Shown here one piece after another: positions 1-14,200 of a stretch of 64,000 bases of DNA. Under the pieces are notes generated by a model that was given only the letters and a program-made list of their open reading frames with translations, searched no databases and was not told the DNA's origin. The stretch's first letter is position 1, and each line of letters opens with the position of its first letter. The position numbers were made by a program, and so were the translations under genes. Source of the stretch: Daphnia pulex (lineage: Eukaryota; Arthropoda; Branchiopoda; Diplostraca; Daphniidae); contig NC_060023.1 of the NCBI RefSeq assembly GCF_021134715.1, positions 3,100,001 through 3,164,000 on the forward strand. Direction: 5' to 3'.

Positions 1-1463
1 TCCTTTTCTTCTTTTTCTATTCCTTTCAGCTTCTCCTTTTTGTTGTGTTTGTGTCTGTGCATATTTTTACCTTTGCTCGTCGACACGAAAGGAAAAGAAA
101 ACGGGCCAGAAAAAGTCTTCGAGGGGGGAGCCAAAGTCAGTCGGAGAGAAAAGCGGAGAAAAGAAGAAGAAGAGACTAGGCGATGAAAACGGAACAGAAC
201 AGAACGCTCTTGAAGCTCAATGCTGTTGTAGCCTGTCTACCCCGTCCGCCACTCTCTTTTCTGCCTCTCTATGGCCTATGCGTATCCATATAAATAAATG
301 GTGGATGTTGAAGGATGCGTCCATTTCTTTTGCTTCCGTCTCTCTTAAGAGAGTGAGAGAGGAAAAGGCGGAGAATGACAATTTCGCACTCGATGGACTC
401 GATGGCTGCTGCTTCGGTGCCCTTTTGAAAATGGAATTGACGGAAAAACAGCAGGGCAGAGTGGACGACCAGAACTTTTTTTCAGGCCGAATAAATAAAC
501 GAGTACGCGCTTTCGTATTATTTTTTACCCTTTTCACCGCTTTTCACTGCGTTTAATGGAGAAATGTGTCATACGATTAAAGCTGACCGCATCCAGCTCT
601 TAACATCGTCAAACGGTTCGCGATAGGAGAGAGCGGAAGACAGCCGGAATACTTTGATGCTCTTTCGGATGCATAGAGTCCCGGTGGGAAAACTTTGTTG
701 CGCATTCATTAGTCGCTTGGTTTAACGACCTATTAAAATGAGGGAGGCTCGACTGTATAAGCGAAGGGAATAAAGGACCACAGTGGAGCAAAGTTACTGT
801 ACGTCTGTCCGGTACACGTCGGAGCAAAGGAGCGAAGGAGGGATGGAGGGAAGGAGGGAGCGGTTTTGAATCGACCATCTCTCTTCCAGCTCTCTTCAGT
901 CTCTTGACATCATGTCGATCAAGTTTAACGTCAAATGAGAGAGAAAACGACCGTCGTCGAGTGTTTCGACTGCGGGGGTTACGGAAAATGGGAACCGGAG
1001 ACGCAGGGGGAAAACGGTCCAGGAGTAATAGCGACTGGCCGGTCATAGGCCAGGATCTAAACAGCCCAGGGAGGAAAGAAAAAAAAAGGGGAATAACTTT
1101 ACCGATTATGTAAAAAGTTTATGTATAAATGCTGGAATATTCATTGGCACGTCATCGAAAGATACGACGACACACGGTGGAAAAGTCGGACAAAAACCAA
1201 ATAAAAATAAAATACCTCGCGGGTCACGGATCCATGGAGACGACCATGGCCCTCCTCTCCGTCTCTCCCTCGACCGCAAAAAGGGGTCCAGCCTCAGGAA
1301 TGAAAGGAGAAAAGACGAGAAAAGACTAAGAGGACACGGCGACTATTTATCCCGACTGCATCTTTTAGCTGACACGGGTCGCGCGCGTTTCAATTTCCAT
1401 CGACCGCCACCAAGTGCCGGCCAGGTAACAGCAACCGACGACGAAAATGAGGGGGGACAGATG

Positions 1464-1483
1464 CACCACCACCACCACCACCA
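1464..1483. repeat. (CAC)n microsatellite
   Basis: About six perfect CAC trinucleotide units. A similar shorter tract lies near 15403 in a DDR intron. Confidence 0.9.
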
Positions 1484-1718
1484 AAAGGAGGGAGACTCTT
1501 TCTGGTCGAAGGTGCACAACACAAGGCCGTGCATAGACTTATAGATGCATATACGTGGAATAAATTATGAGAAGTCAGCCAAGGGAAACGATGAACAGGG
1601 ACAGGCGATAGAAATCTCCGGCGACGTTCTCTTGTTCGGATTTTTCCAGGATTTTTCTTTCCCCTTTTCCCACTTTTATTGAAAAAAAGGGGCGATTGTG
1701 AGTTTCTGTGTGTTAAGG

Positions 1719-1733
1719 TGCGCGCGCGCGCGC
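1719..1733. repeat. (CG)n dinucleotide run
   Basis: Alternating GC dinucleotides, about seven units, directly followed by CATGG. Alternating CG can form Z-DNA, but nothing else marks a function here. Confidence 0.8.
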
Positions 1734-4700
1734 ATGGATCAATCAAGGGAGGCTCGACTCGTCCGAGTAACACGAGAATGTCCATCGTCTCTCCGCCTTG
1801 GCGTCAATAAATAATGACCAGTCAGAAAATTCTTGGCCCGTTGATATTTTTCCAGAAAAGATTTTCAGAGATGACGAGGAATATTTCAGAGAGAAACTGG
1901 ACAATTACAATCGTGAAATCCGACCGCCGCCAAGTTGTGTCGTTATTTGACAAAAAAAAAAAAAAAAATATTTCTCCTCCAATTTTTTGCCGAAATGATT
2001 AGGTTCATCTTATCGAAACTTATTCGTCTTTTTCTTTTCATTTCTTGAGCCGACTGATCCGCTCTCCCGTGGCTCTCACATTTTCCTTCGGCTAGAAATC
2101 GGATGTTATAGCCCATAATAGAAATAAGAAGGATCCCGTTGCTCCTTTGTACTATTCTAGCGAAACTACGTGAATAGGATTCCAACTAGTTTGGATTTTT
2201 TCTTCTATTCGTTTTTCATCTTTTTCTCGTGGTCGTCGGTTTGTTGTCGAGGATAAATGGCGAGATTCAGCACCTCGGGGATGGCTGTCGGTTGGGCAGC
2301 CCACTGTTATTTATTATGTCTGTGCTGTATTAGATCGCGGGAAACTCTGGTCCATTCCACGCACTGCATCCAGCGCGGCATAGTCGGTCCACCGTCACGT
2401 GGATGGCGCAATTGGTGCATATCCAGGGGGTGGGTGGGTGGATTGATGGAAAGGGACGCGGCGACAATAAGAGAATAAGCGGAGGGATTGCTGCTCTGCT
2501 GCTGTACGATCCATCTATAAAAATCGGGCTTTCCGCTTTCCCTAGCACGTCAGATGTCGTGGATCCCATGCGGGCTCTTTGGATTCTCGCCTCTTTATTT
2601 CCTTTCGTATTTTCTTATTTCTTTAACGCGAATGGATACGACCGTGCCCTATACATACGCACGTCTACTATCCAGAAATATACGGCATCTAAATCCATCC
2701 TCTCGAATAACACACGCAAGTAAATGTGCTGCGACGTATAGATCCAGGCAAAGGCCGTGCGATGAGGGGGGAATGTACTACTGAACGGAGAACCTTTACA
2801 CTCGTTTCTATTCAGCACAGTTCCCGTGTGTAACGAGGGATCAGTTCTTTTCGTCTTTTTCTCTACTTATTTTCAGAGAGGGAAAGATATCCTCGGGTTT
2901 CACCCATCAAGCCTCGTCGTATCTCTCATTTAAAATCGTAAAAAAAGAGAAACCATAGACGCAAATTGTCAGCTGAAACAGACGGGGAAATTCAAGCCAT
3001 AACCAACCGACGTCTGCTCCCCCGTTTCTCGAGTCTATCTGGATTCGATTGCGGCGGCGGTTTCAATAATACACTCCGCCGCGTATCTCTTTATCCGAAA
3101 ACACATGGGCAATTAAAAGTTTGTTGGTCGCTGCTTCATCTTGGTTCTGTGCAGGAAATACTAGTCCTTTTCATACTGGATAATGACCTGGATGAATAGA
3201 AGACGAGACTCACTAGTAGCGGACGGGTACTAGATGTAATCCGCTTCCTCCGTGGCCTCTTTCAGCGCTGCTACTCCGTGCTGTATCTATTTGTTCACCG
3301 CCACCACAGTGCACATATATACATCGGCAGATGCATAATATATATGTAATTACGCATACATGTACCAGAAACGATCCAACCGTGTGCACACATCTCTCTC
3401 TCTCTCTTGAGAGGGAACCCTTCTGCACCGCTTCTCTTTTCTTCTCTGGTGTACAAGTACAGAAGGTTCTTTGCGCCAGCGCACTATTGAAACGGACTTG
3501 TATCTTTGTGAATTCCCCTCTGCATCCGTCCGCATCTGCGACGACGAGAAAAAGCTGCTGCCATGTACATTGAGCTGTGCATCCAGCCCCTTCAACTCTC
3601 CTTCAACTCTCGATCCTATTCAAAAGTCAGCGGTCCGCGTTTTCATGCAACCCGTTAAATGACCCGGTTGATATGAAGCCCTCTACACTTTTTTCTCCCG
3701 TTTAAGAGAATAGCCTAGGCGCCTTCTCCCCTCCGATTTTTTCCCCATTGATATTCTCCAAACTCAGCGCGATGAGAGTTTTGAAGTTCTCGTTCAGGCG
3801 TTCGCCCCCGTCCGTGATGGCGGTTCGATATAACACAAGGACTTGGGGACGGGAGTCAGGTCCTGTTCGTCTCGCTCTTGATATCGATATCAAAGTATAA
3901 ATCAAAAGTGGAAAACTTCCAACTTGGCATAGGAGCCCTTCTGACAAAGTTGTTCTGTTCTGATGGAAGTTCTCCAACAAAAGAGACTCGAGAGAAAGAC
4001 ACAGAGAGAGGGTCTCAACAATACAGAATAAACACATCTGCCAGGCTGCATGTGTGGTAGCACCAAGGACACGAGTCCCAGCATCCAACTCCTATGGCAA
4101 TAACCCGACAGAGGCCAGTACCAACGAGTTTCTCTTGTGGTATTGTTTTACATGCAAACTGTGTGTAGTATATCAGACAGTGTAGGGATATTCCATTATT
4201 GATCCCGCCATGGGGTATATAACGACTATGTATTCCCGTCTTTCCTTTCTTTGATTATAAATATTTTCATCTTAGCATAGACCTACCTAGTTTATTTGCA
4301 TATGCAGAAAATCCAACGATGATTTCGTTTTTTTCAATTTCAAAATTGTATTATCCTTTTCCTTTCTTTGTTCTGTGTCTTCTTCATTGTACGTTCCGAA
4401 CCCGATGTAACTATCCGTTGTGATTGGGTCATAGCTGCAGGAGGAAGAAGCAGTCTGGGGGCTCCGGCTCCCCCATTGTGATTAGGATCGATTGTTCTGA
4501 TGATGGTTGTAGCCCAGCAGCGGCAGCACATTGTTAGCTCAGCGGTGCGACGGGCAACTTGAGACCAGAGTTACTATATAGGAAGAAGACGAAACGGCCA
4601 AAAGCAGCGGAAGCTGTGCGTGGCCCATCGACCAACAGGAGCAGCGATCTCACAGACTCACTTTTTTTTCCGCTTTTTCATATTCGTGTTTCTGTAGAAC

Positions 4701-4869
4701 CCTGTTCATCTTTCTCACGGGCAGTACCTCTGCCAGCTGAGTCGTCTCTGCTCTATCTCGTCATCTGACTTTCTGTTTATTCTCTGTAAAGGCGCGCACT
4801 TTGAATTTCGATTCAGATCCGACTGCAAATCAGACGTGCACCGCCAACTTGATAATGAATGCCGTGGCA

Positions 4870-4877
4870 TATAAATA
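4870..4877 (+). promoter_or_regulatory. Possible TATA box upstream of DDR
   Basis: TATAAATA lies about 360 bp before the DDR start codon. A polypyrimidine-AG acceptor at 5146-5147 precedes the coding exon, so an upstream untranslated exon is likely and this TATA could serve it. The motif is common by chance in AT-rich DNA, so the call is weak. Confidence 0.2.
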
Positions 4878-5229
4878 GATCGTATTTGAAGTTAACGGCG
4901 GGAAACTCATTCTCGATTGCTCCGTCGGGCGGTTCTATCATAAAGCTCCTCCTATTCAAAGAAAAGATCAGAGGAGAGAGTTCCTTTTGCATACCGATTG
5001 CCTTTTGCGTTCGTTATGAATATATACCTCTCGACGACTGCGATGGGCCTTCCTCTGCAAAGTTCATCCTGTTTGATGGAAACAACGGGACTAGCGTGCA
5101 GTAATTAATCTCAAAATCTTTTGTTCTCTTTTGTTTTAAATTTCCAGAAGTCGTTTGGGGCAGGAGAGACGTGCTCTGTCTACTTCGAGACTGACGACGG
5201 AAGAAAGTCGGTAGGCGTCGGACCAAGAC

Positions 5230-8200
5230 ATGGAGTGCGCCGCACCAACATCACGGCGTCGTCGAGATTGCAGAGTGGGAAGCGTCGCAGCGCTCGCCAT
5301 CGTCGTAATGATGGCCACGACCGTCGTCCTTCCAGCAGCCGCACTCGACACGAGTACGTACAACACTTTGCAATTCAGACTCAACAAAGGATCCCCATTT
5401 TCGAAATTTGTTTAAATCTTATTATTTGATGCGTCAGTTGACTCGTCATGTAACACGGCAATTTACTTGTTAAAAGACCGTTTTTAAATGGCGCTTTGCC
5501 CTAATTTACTCGTGGAATCAGGAAAAGTTGGACGTGACAACTCATTGTGACGTACGTCCGCGTACGTCAAAGATTCAAGAGCAAGAAAAGATGAGGGGCT
5601 GTGTACAAAAAAATATGGCGACGAAGAAGAAAATAAAGAAAGGAAATAATACGTAAGAGAATGTAATGTGCTGTTGGATGGGTGTCTTTTTCATTAGATG
5701 AGGCGCTGTGTGTTGCCCATCTCTTGGGTGTCGATTAATTTGTACTCGGATCTTGACTCTCGAGTGCCGGACGAAGAGCCCGAGGAGGTCCAGTTGTACA
5801 ACAGCGCAGACTCTCTCCCTTGTTGGCTGACAGACTCTTCTTGATGCTGGCTGTTGTATCAAGCTTTTTCAATTAACATTGATTGCGTTTTCCCTTGGAC
5901 TATTTCGAGTGTGCCCCCGAGTGCCGGTACTCGACTCGACGAAAGAAATTTAATGAAATAGACACAACAAAATTTTGGAAAACAAAAGAAAGCAACAACT
6001 ACGTTCTATTGTCAGCGGAGGCTGAATTCTTAATGGGGCAGAATCCGGCTTTTGTTTTCATAAAAGAAAATGTGTCGGCCGCCTTTCTTTATGACACAAA
6101 CTGTATAAAACATATCCACTAGTAAATTAGACTAGACTATACAATTTCTTCTTTAAACATTTGTTATTTCATGTTTCTTTTTCCTCTCTCTCTACAGCGC
6201 CATATATTTATTAATTCACTTCTTTTGTCTTTTGGTTGTCGTCGGGTTCCTGTCGTCTCCTTTTCGCATCTCGCACGAACGACTCAATTAGGTCAATGCG
6301 TCGGCGCCTTGGGCATGGAATCGGGAGCCATACGCGACGAAGACATCGCCGCCAGCTCGTCGTTTGACGGCGCCAGCGTCGGACCGCACAACGCCAGGTA
6401 CTACATTTCACTTTTCAATGTGTGAATTTCTCCCTCTGCTGAATTATTCATGGATCAGCCAAGTATCCTCCGAAGCTGAATGAATGAAATTCGCTAAGAG
6501 ATGAGAGTGAAAAGATTTCAGATTCCAAATCTGTTGGAAATAAGACGAAAACGTTAGTAACTGGTCGAGTGAACGCGAATCTCATCTTACAATTTTTAGT
6601 CTTCCATTTTTTCTTCAATACTGGTGACAGGATTCGTTCTGCTAGGAAATAAGCTCAAGCTGGAAAAAGTTGATGGGTGACGGGTAACTTCTTCGCTGTC
6701 ATTTGACGTCATCTCTCGAAGATTTGGAGGTTATTGGAATCGATCAAAACCGGAAGAATACACAAGTAGAAGGGCAGTGTAGCGTTGCACATTCCACTAC
6801 AGCGATGACAACATGTCAAACTCGATATCGTTCGACAGCGAGCCACTCTCTACATCATTCGACGCTGACGTTCAAGCTGTGAACAGATAGAGAAACGCTA
6901 ATTTTGTATGACTATTCCAATCTTTCCGTTTGGACTCCATTTCCAACTTTCAACTTTAAAAGACTCTTCTATATCTTCTTCGATATCATATCGGTTTTTG
7001 CAAAGCTTTTACTCACTTTAAAATTGATTTTTGAAAAGGACGACGCTATTGATCGCTAATTGGCAGCTCACACTAACCAGATGTTGTGGGTCGAATAGTA
7101 AGTCTCGAGTTACGATCCTGCTCCAGGGACAAGAGTGACTGCGACACAAACAACCAAACATGTAACTCAGCCCCGGTGGAAGAAAACCGCTAAATTTAGT
7201 TTTCTCCTTTTCTTTTGAATAGAATTAAATTTAAAAAAAAAATATTTAACCAATTCCGTGGAAATACAAAATAACCCAAGTCGGAAAATTGTATAAAAGT
7301 AAACAATCAGCATGAGAGGAAAGCAGAAAAACTGGGAATGAACCGAGTCATGTAGCTAAAACCAACATCAGAGACACGTCGATGAAGACGACGGGAATTC
7401 CAACAGAATTAATGCCATTGGTCTCCTGGTTTTTCTTGTCGCTTTTGCATTCAACACCATCAGAATCAAGTGATGTTGCCCTTGCCGGTCTCACGATTCC
7501 ATTCTATGGTCAAGCCAGCGCCTTTATTCCCGATCCTTTTATTCTTTCTCGAGTTTCGGCTGACTCGGCGCAATTTTCATCTGTGAACGATCACGAAAAT
7601 GAAGTCATCGAAGCAGACCCCACTTTTTTGTGTTGTACACATCATCGTGTAGACACGACGAAAGGACCAGAAAGACTTGATAAATCGAGTGCATAATAGT
7701 GGTGGACCAGTGACTGATGGCGTCCATCAACAGGCAGAAATAAACTAGGAGGAATTCGGTAGACTGTTGGGCCGCCAACTGTTTTGATTTGTGATGATTC
7801 CCGTCACGATCAGTCGGCCATCACAAGAAATAAATATCCAACAAAATATAAACGCAAACAAACACGACTAATGCCAATAATTTGTTTCTGTTTTCTCTTC
7901 TTTTCTTGTTGATTTCCTTATTATGTGCAGAGTGCGCGTGGAGAGGAACGGAGGCGCGTGGTGTCCTCGCCAACAGGCCACTCATCAGCCACGAGACTGG
8001 CTCGAGATCGACTTGAAGACGGACCACGTCATCACGGCTGTCGAGACCCAAGGTAAGGGCAAAGAGGGAATAATTAGAAGCTGCTGCTGGGAACTAGTAA
8101 ACCTGAAAAGTTGGTTTGTACGAGTTTGTAATTTTGCATTGGGGCCACTGTTTTATTTTTACGGCAGCAGAACAATAACGAAAATCAAGGTATAGTGACT

Positions 8201-11200
8201 AAGTAGAGAAAGAGAGTAGGTGAAGGGAAACAATCCTCACACAAATTAATGTTTGACGAGTCTTCTTTTTTTTAATGTGGTTCGTTATTTAATTCGGTTT
8301 TCCTTTCTTTCGATAGGACGATTCGGCAACGGCCAAGGACAAGAATTCGCTGAACACTTTCTACTTGAATATTGGAGGGAATCGTTGGCCAAATGGGTTC
8401 GCTACAAGGACATTAAAGGCGAAGAGGTATGCTTCTTATTGCGCAGTCTGCTTTCCATTACTTTGCAGCCGTTCCTATTCTATCTTTTCTTTATTGCCAA
8501 CCAACTTCCCAAGTCTGAACCAGGAGAGAAGTATAGGGGGAAATTCAATTGAATATCAGACTATAAACTGATTTTTTAATAATCATTTATTATATACGGT
8601 ACTGGCTTAAGTGCTGCAACATAAGGGCACGATATTCCCCGGCCACGCAGTGTGTAGATCCCAATCTATTTTTCTATATTTTATCTATAAATTTATTTTT
8701 GATCGTTACGGTCTGTATGTAAAGGGCCGTGGAACTTCCCCCCTCTCTCTTTACCGTCACATCTCCTCCCATTTCCTCTTTGACTAGTGGCAGTGGCACA
8801 GTACTCCGCCGAAACGGCCCTTTCTCCTTCCCGGCTGCTGCAACTCTCACAGACTGTGAGATGATAAAGGTCCACGATGACATAGAAGGACACAGAAGAA
8901 AGAAAAAAAAAAGCGAATGAAAGAAAAGAAGGAATAGAAAGAGGAAAAGAGCAGAGAATCAGAATGGAGCACGAAGCCGCTACGTGATTATATAGATGAG
9001 AAGTCACGTCAAGTCAACACTACACAACACATGATGAGGGTGTGAGGAAATCTCGATTGGGAAGAGCCAAAAGGGCACCAACTCCTTTCTTTTCCATTTT
9101 CTCGCACAGTCTCTCCTTCCGCCGTCGTATTCGTCGCCCTTTACTTGATTCTTCTTCTGCAATCTTGATTGTTATCCCTCGGCTCTCTCTCATTCGCGTG
9201 GAAAGAAAGAAAAGTTGGATGTCCTCGTTTGACTTCTTTGATTTCCAACGGATGACGCACAGAAGCAGCTGGCCCGAGTCCCTTCTTTTCACGCCCGCTG
9301 TACGTATAACAACCCGTAATTATCTCACGCGGATTACACTGCAGACGCCGGGAGGAGATTGAAGATCGACGGGGGGGTTGCGAGTTAAACGGATGATGGT
9401 TTATCTACGTCCGTTGCAAGTTTGCCGACACTTGCGTGTTCCATCGTCGCCATCCCATGGATTGCGTTCGTGCTTTCCCAACTTTTGATGGTTGTCTTGT
9501 TTTTCTTTCCAGTGTTGGGTTGTTAACTTGTTTTGTATTTTATCTAAAGAGCCGATCCCTACGCTACTAAAAAAAGAAAGAAAAGTAGGGCGGGATCAGG
9601 AGCGGAAATGATTAAAGGGCGATCATCTTCTTCTTATATCCAGACGACAATCTCTTCTTGAAGCCACCCCTTTTTGGGGGTTGACACTCCTAACTCTCAT
9701 CTTCTAACTACAAGTAAATTATTAGAACTTAAAAAAAAATTTGTCCAGCCGAATATTGCCGTTAAATGCGGTAATCATCGCGAGACAATATTTTATTTTC
9801 TAAAATGGAATAACATATTCCAGATAAGTAATCGATAATTGGGAAGCTAGACGCCGTTCAAAACCGCACCTTCAACTCTCGCACGGGATTCCTTGTTCAA
9901 CGTGCGAGTCCAGTATCTCTCGTGAGAACGGCTTCTCCTGCACTGTATTGTGACAGTTGGCAGTAGGACACAGAAACGACAGCTCCTTATTGTTGTCGTC
10001 TCTTATTATGCGGTGTGCAGCTCTGACTGAATCACAGTTTCTCTAACCGAAAAAGAATAGAATGGAAAAAGAAAATGTTAATAACAGCATGGATGTGTAC
10101 GGTTGTTGTCGGTCGGACGTTCATGCAGCGTTTCGTTCCCTCATTCTCACCGTCGAAACGGGCAATCAGTTCATTTCCTTTTTCTGATTTTCTCACAACT
10201 GATTGAAGTGCCTATTATAGCGTAAGGAATTGGGGAATAGTTTAAAATCAAATCAAATCGCCCCGTCATGTCTCAAACTGCTTTGGCTTGTTCACTCATC
10301 GTTTGGATTTTTTTAAAATATTTTCAGTTCCGTAAATTATTAAAAATTCAAAACTAAAAATAGAGACGTCCAAACATGTTCAAGATGAAGTGGACAAACT
10401 AGCGCAAGAGCCCATCCTCGACGCTAAATCGTTTAGACATTTCACTGTTGACTGTCTAATGTATTGGCCTTCAGTCCGTCGCATCCCGCTGGACATCATC
10501 GATCACAGTCCCAACGTCACCGTCTGTTTTCCACTTGTCTTATCATGACCGTTGGTGGATGACTCGACTGATCGAGTAGATGCCCTTAACAAGCAAGTAG
10601 CTCTTTCCCGTCTCCGCTGCCATTGTGCACCAAAATCTAACCACTGCACCGACTGTCCGCCCTCTTCACCGTCTACTGTTCCACACCTGGCTTGATCGTA
10701 TTAGTCATTCTGCTCTCACCATGACGGTCGTGAAATCTTTTCAGGTAGCCAAGCACGTCTAATTACCTTTTTCGGTCGCTTGAACATGCGAATGTTTCGA
10801 CTTTTGGCCAAGCTCAGCCAAGCTCAGCCAAGGATGTACACAGGGTAGAAAGAATATTTTTAAAAATATTGAAAAAGGTTCAAGTGAAGAAAAGGAAGTT
10901 GAAGGTTGTTGATGAGCTTCACTTTCCTGCTGCAGTCATTATCAGCAGGTGGGTTAGTAACCATCACTTGTGTGCGCCGGTCTTTCAAGTAGCCACGCAC
11001 AGTCGTACACGTTAGACTCTCAATTATTTCTCGTCTCTTCCCAAACACGATGGAAAGGAAGGGAAAAAGAAACAAACACAAAAAGAAAACAACAACAGAA
11101 AAGAATACCAAAGTGATTCTGGGGTGTTTTTTTTTTAATTTTTTAAACAAGACGATGGAGACAACTAGAGGAAGAGGGAAAACTACCGGAAGCTTCAAAT

Positions 11201-14200
11201 CATTCTCCATTCTATTTTGGTGGGGTGTAGAAAATAGTACTGTGAGTTTGAAGGGGGGAAACAACAACAACCACAATGTCACCTCGAAATTGTTTCCACG
11301 ATGACAAAAGATGAACAAAAAAAGGGACAGAATAAACCCGCAGGAAAAAACAGGGAATCAAAATGTGATTTAGAAAAATTGGATAATGAATCATGCAATT
11401 CAGAAGTTCCTTTTCACTCAGGTTTCTTTTCCATATCAACTTGATCGCGCAGTTATTTCTGTTTTTCCAAGAAGACCAAGAACTAATAAAATCGAATAAT
11501 GAGAATGGGGCATTTGGCTATTAGCTGATTACAATTATGCGTCTTACAAAATTGTTTGAAGAGGAAAGGTTGACGTACAGAAAAAAAAAAAAACTTTTCC
11601 CAAACAATAGTTGTGTTGAAAACATTGACACGAGTCGTGAAATTCGGTGAAATTGAAATCCCTCTTGGGGTTCGTTGAGCATTTGAGAGTTTCAAAGGTT
11701 TTCAATGACGCAGCAATGCAGCCGTCCTTTTCTTGCACGACGACTAATCTATTCCGCGATTCCCGCCGAGCGTTCGCCGAGAAGTGGCTGCTCGATGCCA
11801 GCCGCAGCGAGATCTATTAGGGATTGCTGCCGTTCCTTTTACATCGCATAGATGTGTTTACAGTCAAACTCTAGTCGGAATAGTTAGAAGTGACGGGACG
11901 TCAACGACGAATGTCTCGCACTCTCGCTCTTTCTGACTTTCTCCTTCTCCGACTCTGCCATCCAGCCATCCAGGGGAATGAGAGCTGGATGACAGGGTGA
12001 CTGGCAGAGCGAGTGGATTGTGGATAGCCCACATGCGTATGGGGACGTTTATTATATGGAGGGGGGCAAGACAAGCTGGCTAATGAATCAAAAGAACGGC
12101 CTTCATTTCTCTCCCTAGACGTATGTGCTGCATAGATGGCCAATCAACTCTGTCGGAATTCCCAACGCTCGCCGGAGCCAACGTGGAAGAAAGGAGAGGG
12201 GAATTCTGCGTTGAACAGACCAAGACGGACGGAGAAATACGAGGCGCAGGGAGCGAGAGAAAAGCTGCGCTCTGTATGAGCGACACGTCATCCCTCCATC
12301 CCTTTAACCGACGCTCTAGATTATTAACGAAATACTCGGCGCGCGCCCTGGTACCGAGGTTCACGGGAATAAGTTGCCCGCCATCGATCCTACCCAGAAA
12401 ACACGGACTACTTCCACCACCGAAATCCATCACGAAAACCTGGAACTCCTATAAAAAAAGAAACAGAAAATGTTGACATGAACCTGAAAATGCGGCAACC
12501 AAAAATTCCACAGGATCTCACTGGGCGCGGCGGAGAGAATTTTATGGAAGGAACAATGAACTTTTTCTCTCGTCCCCCCGTCGCTCCTCGACTTCCCAAC
12601 GTCGCCAACTTTTTTCTCACCGGCCTTGCTAGATTGATGACGGAAGAGTTGCGTGTGACTAGGTCCTAACTCAAGTGGCGTCGTATACCCGAACTTTGGC
12701 CGAGATTCACGGGATAATAATCCCAACAGATATCATCAACAACGAACAAAGTTGACTTTGATGGCGTCGTGCCTTTTCGACGGCGATGACGACGGCGATT
12801 GTTGTTCTCGTATACGTGTACAACACTCAACTTGGACGGTGGTAGGTATACGCACAAAAAGGATGAGCTGGAATTGAGGGTGAGGGATAAGTGTATTTTG
12901 CCGCTAATCAACAGAATAGAACGAGGCAAACTATAGCACGATTCGTGTAAACAATTGGCTCTAGCAGAGCCCAGCAATCCACGATCAATAATCGGACACA
13001 GCCTTGTTTTCCTTTCTCCAACGTCAACACGCCACTGCCTAAAGGCAAGTGGCTCAGGGAAGTTTCCCGAACGAAAAGCACACGGGAATTCTGCGTCAGA
13101 ACTCATCGGCGTTTGATTTTCTTTCTTTTCTCTTGAGAAATTTTTTGAAACAAAGATGAAATATTGAAAATAGTATATTTTCTCCTCATATGAACGATTC
13201 AAACTGTCTGACAATAAAACATGTTGATTTGGAGAATAATAATTTTTAAATATTATGGTATTTGTTTAATTTAACAGGTAATTGCTGGAAATACAAACAC
13301 GTACGTGGCCGAGAAACGCGAATTGGACCCGGTGCTAATCGCCCGCAAGTTGCGCTTCTTCCCTTACAGCCATCACCGACGGACCGTCTGCATGCGAGTC
13401 GAGATTTACGGATGCCCTTGGTTCGTAATATTTCCCTGTCGTCTCGCACGATATGCATTCGTTTTCGTTTTTTTATTTTATTTTATTTTTTACCAAGTTT
13501 TGAGTGTCTCCTTTAACTGCGCCATATAACATACCGTGCAGAATATACATCTAGCCTTCTCTCGTTTGTATATTCATGGCGTTTAATGTTTCATTTTGTT
13601 GTCGTTTTCCCCAATGAAGGTCTGAGGGAATTGCCAGCTATTTGATGCCGCAGGGAGACCAGCGAGGAGCCGGCTGGCAATTCTACGACGCTTCTTACGA
13701 CGGCATCTGGGACGGCTCTTTATTGCGCCAAGGACTCGGTCAACTGACTGACGGCAAACTCGGTCCCGATAACTTCAAAGCCAGCTACTACGACCAAGAT
13801 CGAGGTAAAGATAAGCGCAAAGTACCAGTTTACTTTCCCCGTCGTCCCCGTCATCTTTGACTCTTCGCTGTCGTCGTTTTAACTTTTATGATCCGGCCGT
13901 TGTAGGTTGGGTTGGATGGCGTAATGACTCGCGCAGCGGACAGCCCGTTGAGATCGTCTTCGAGTTCGACACGGTTCGCGACTTTACGTCGCTCAGTATC
14001 TTCGCCAATAATCAGTTTACCAAAGACGTTCAGGTAATAATTTTTTGTTTTTCGGTTGGTCCTTTCGTATCAGCAAAATAAATAACGGGACACTTTCAAC
14101 ACCATTTCTGGCCGTATCAGTTTCAAATCAATGTCAAATCAGTCACCATTTGAAACGGCCATCAAAATGAATCACGACACTTGAACCATCCACTCATTTA

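Larger units (their letters stand above)
1..4860. other. Upstream non-coding region
   Basis: No reading frame here has the codon pattern, splice signals or motifs of a gene I recognise. Open frames are short, overlap on both strands and lie in purine- or pyrimidine-rich DNA. The stretch holds A/G-rich tracts near its start, a run of 16 A residues near 1951 and two simple repeats listed separately. It may contain distal regulatory sequence or 5' untranslated exons of the DDR gene that starts at 5230, but I cannot show this from sequence alone. Confidence 0.5.

Noticed and set aside
609..1046. Minus-strand open frame of 145 codons upstream of DDR
   Set aside because: Overlaps an opposite-strand frame, is low in complexity with Arg/Ser bias, and has no domain or splice support.
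10860..11318. Minus-strand open frame of 152 codons in DDR intron 4
   Set aside because: Phe/Leu-rich translation of A/G-rich DNA. The complementary strand is open too, and there is no family motif.
12666..13214. Minus-strand open frame of 182 codons in DDR intron 4
   Set aside because: Longest frame in the intron, but no motif, overlapping plus-strand frames, and it ends just before the true exon 5 acceptor region.
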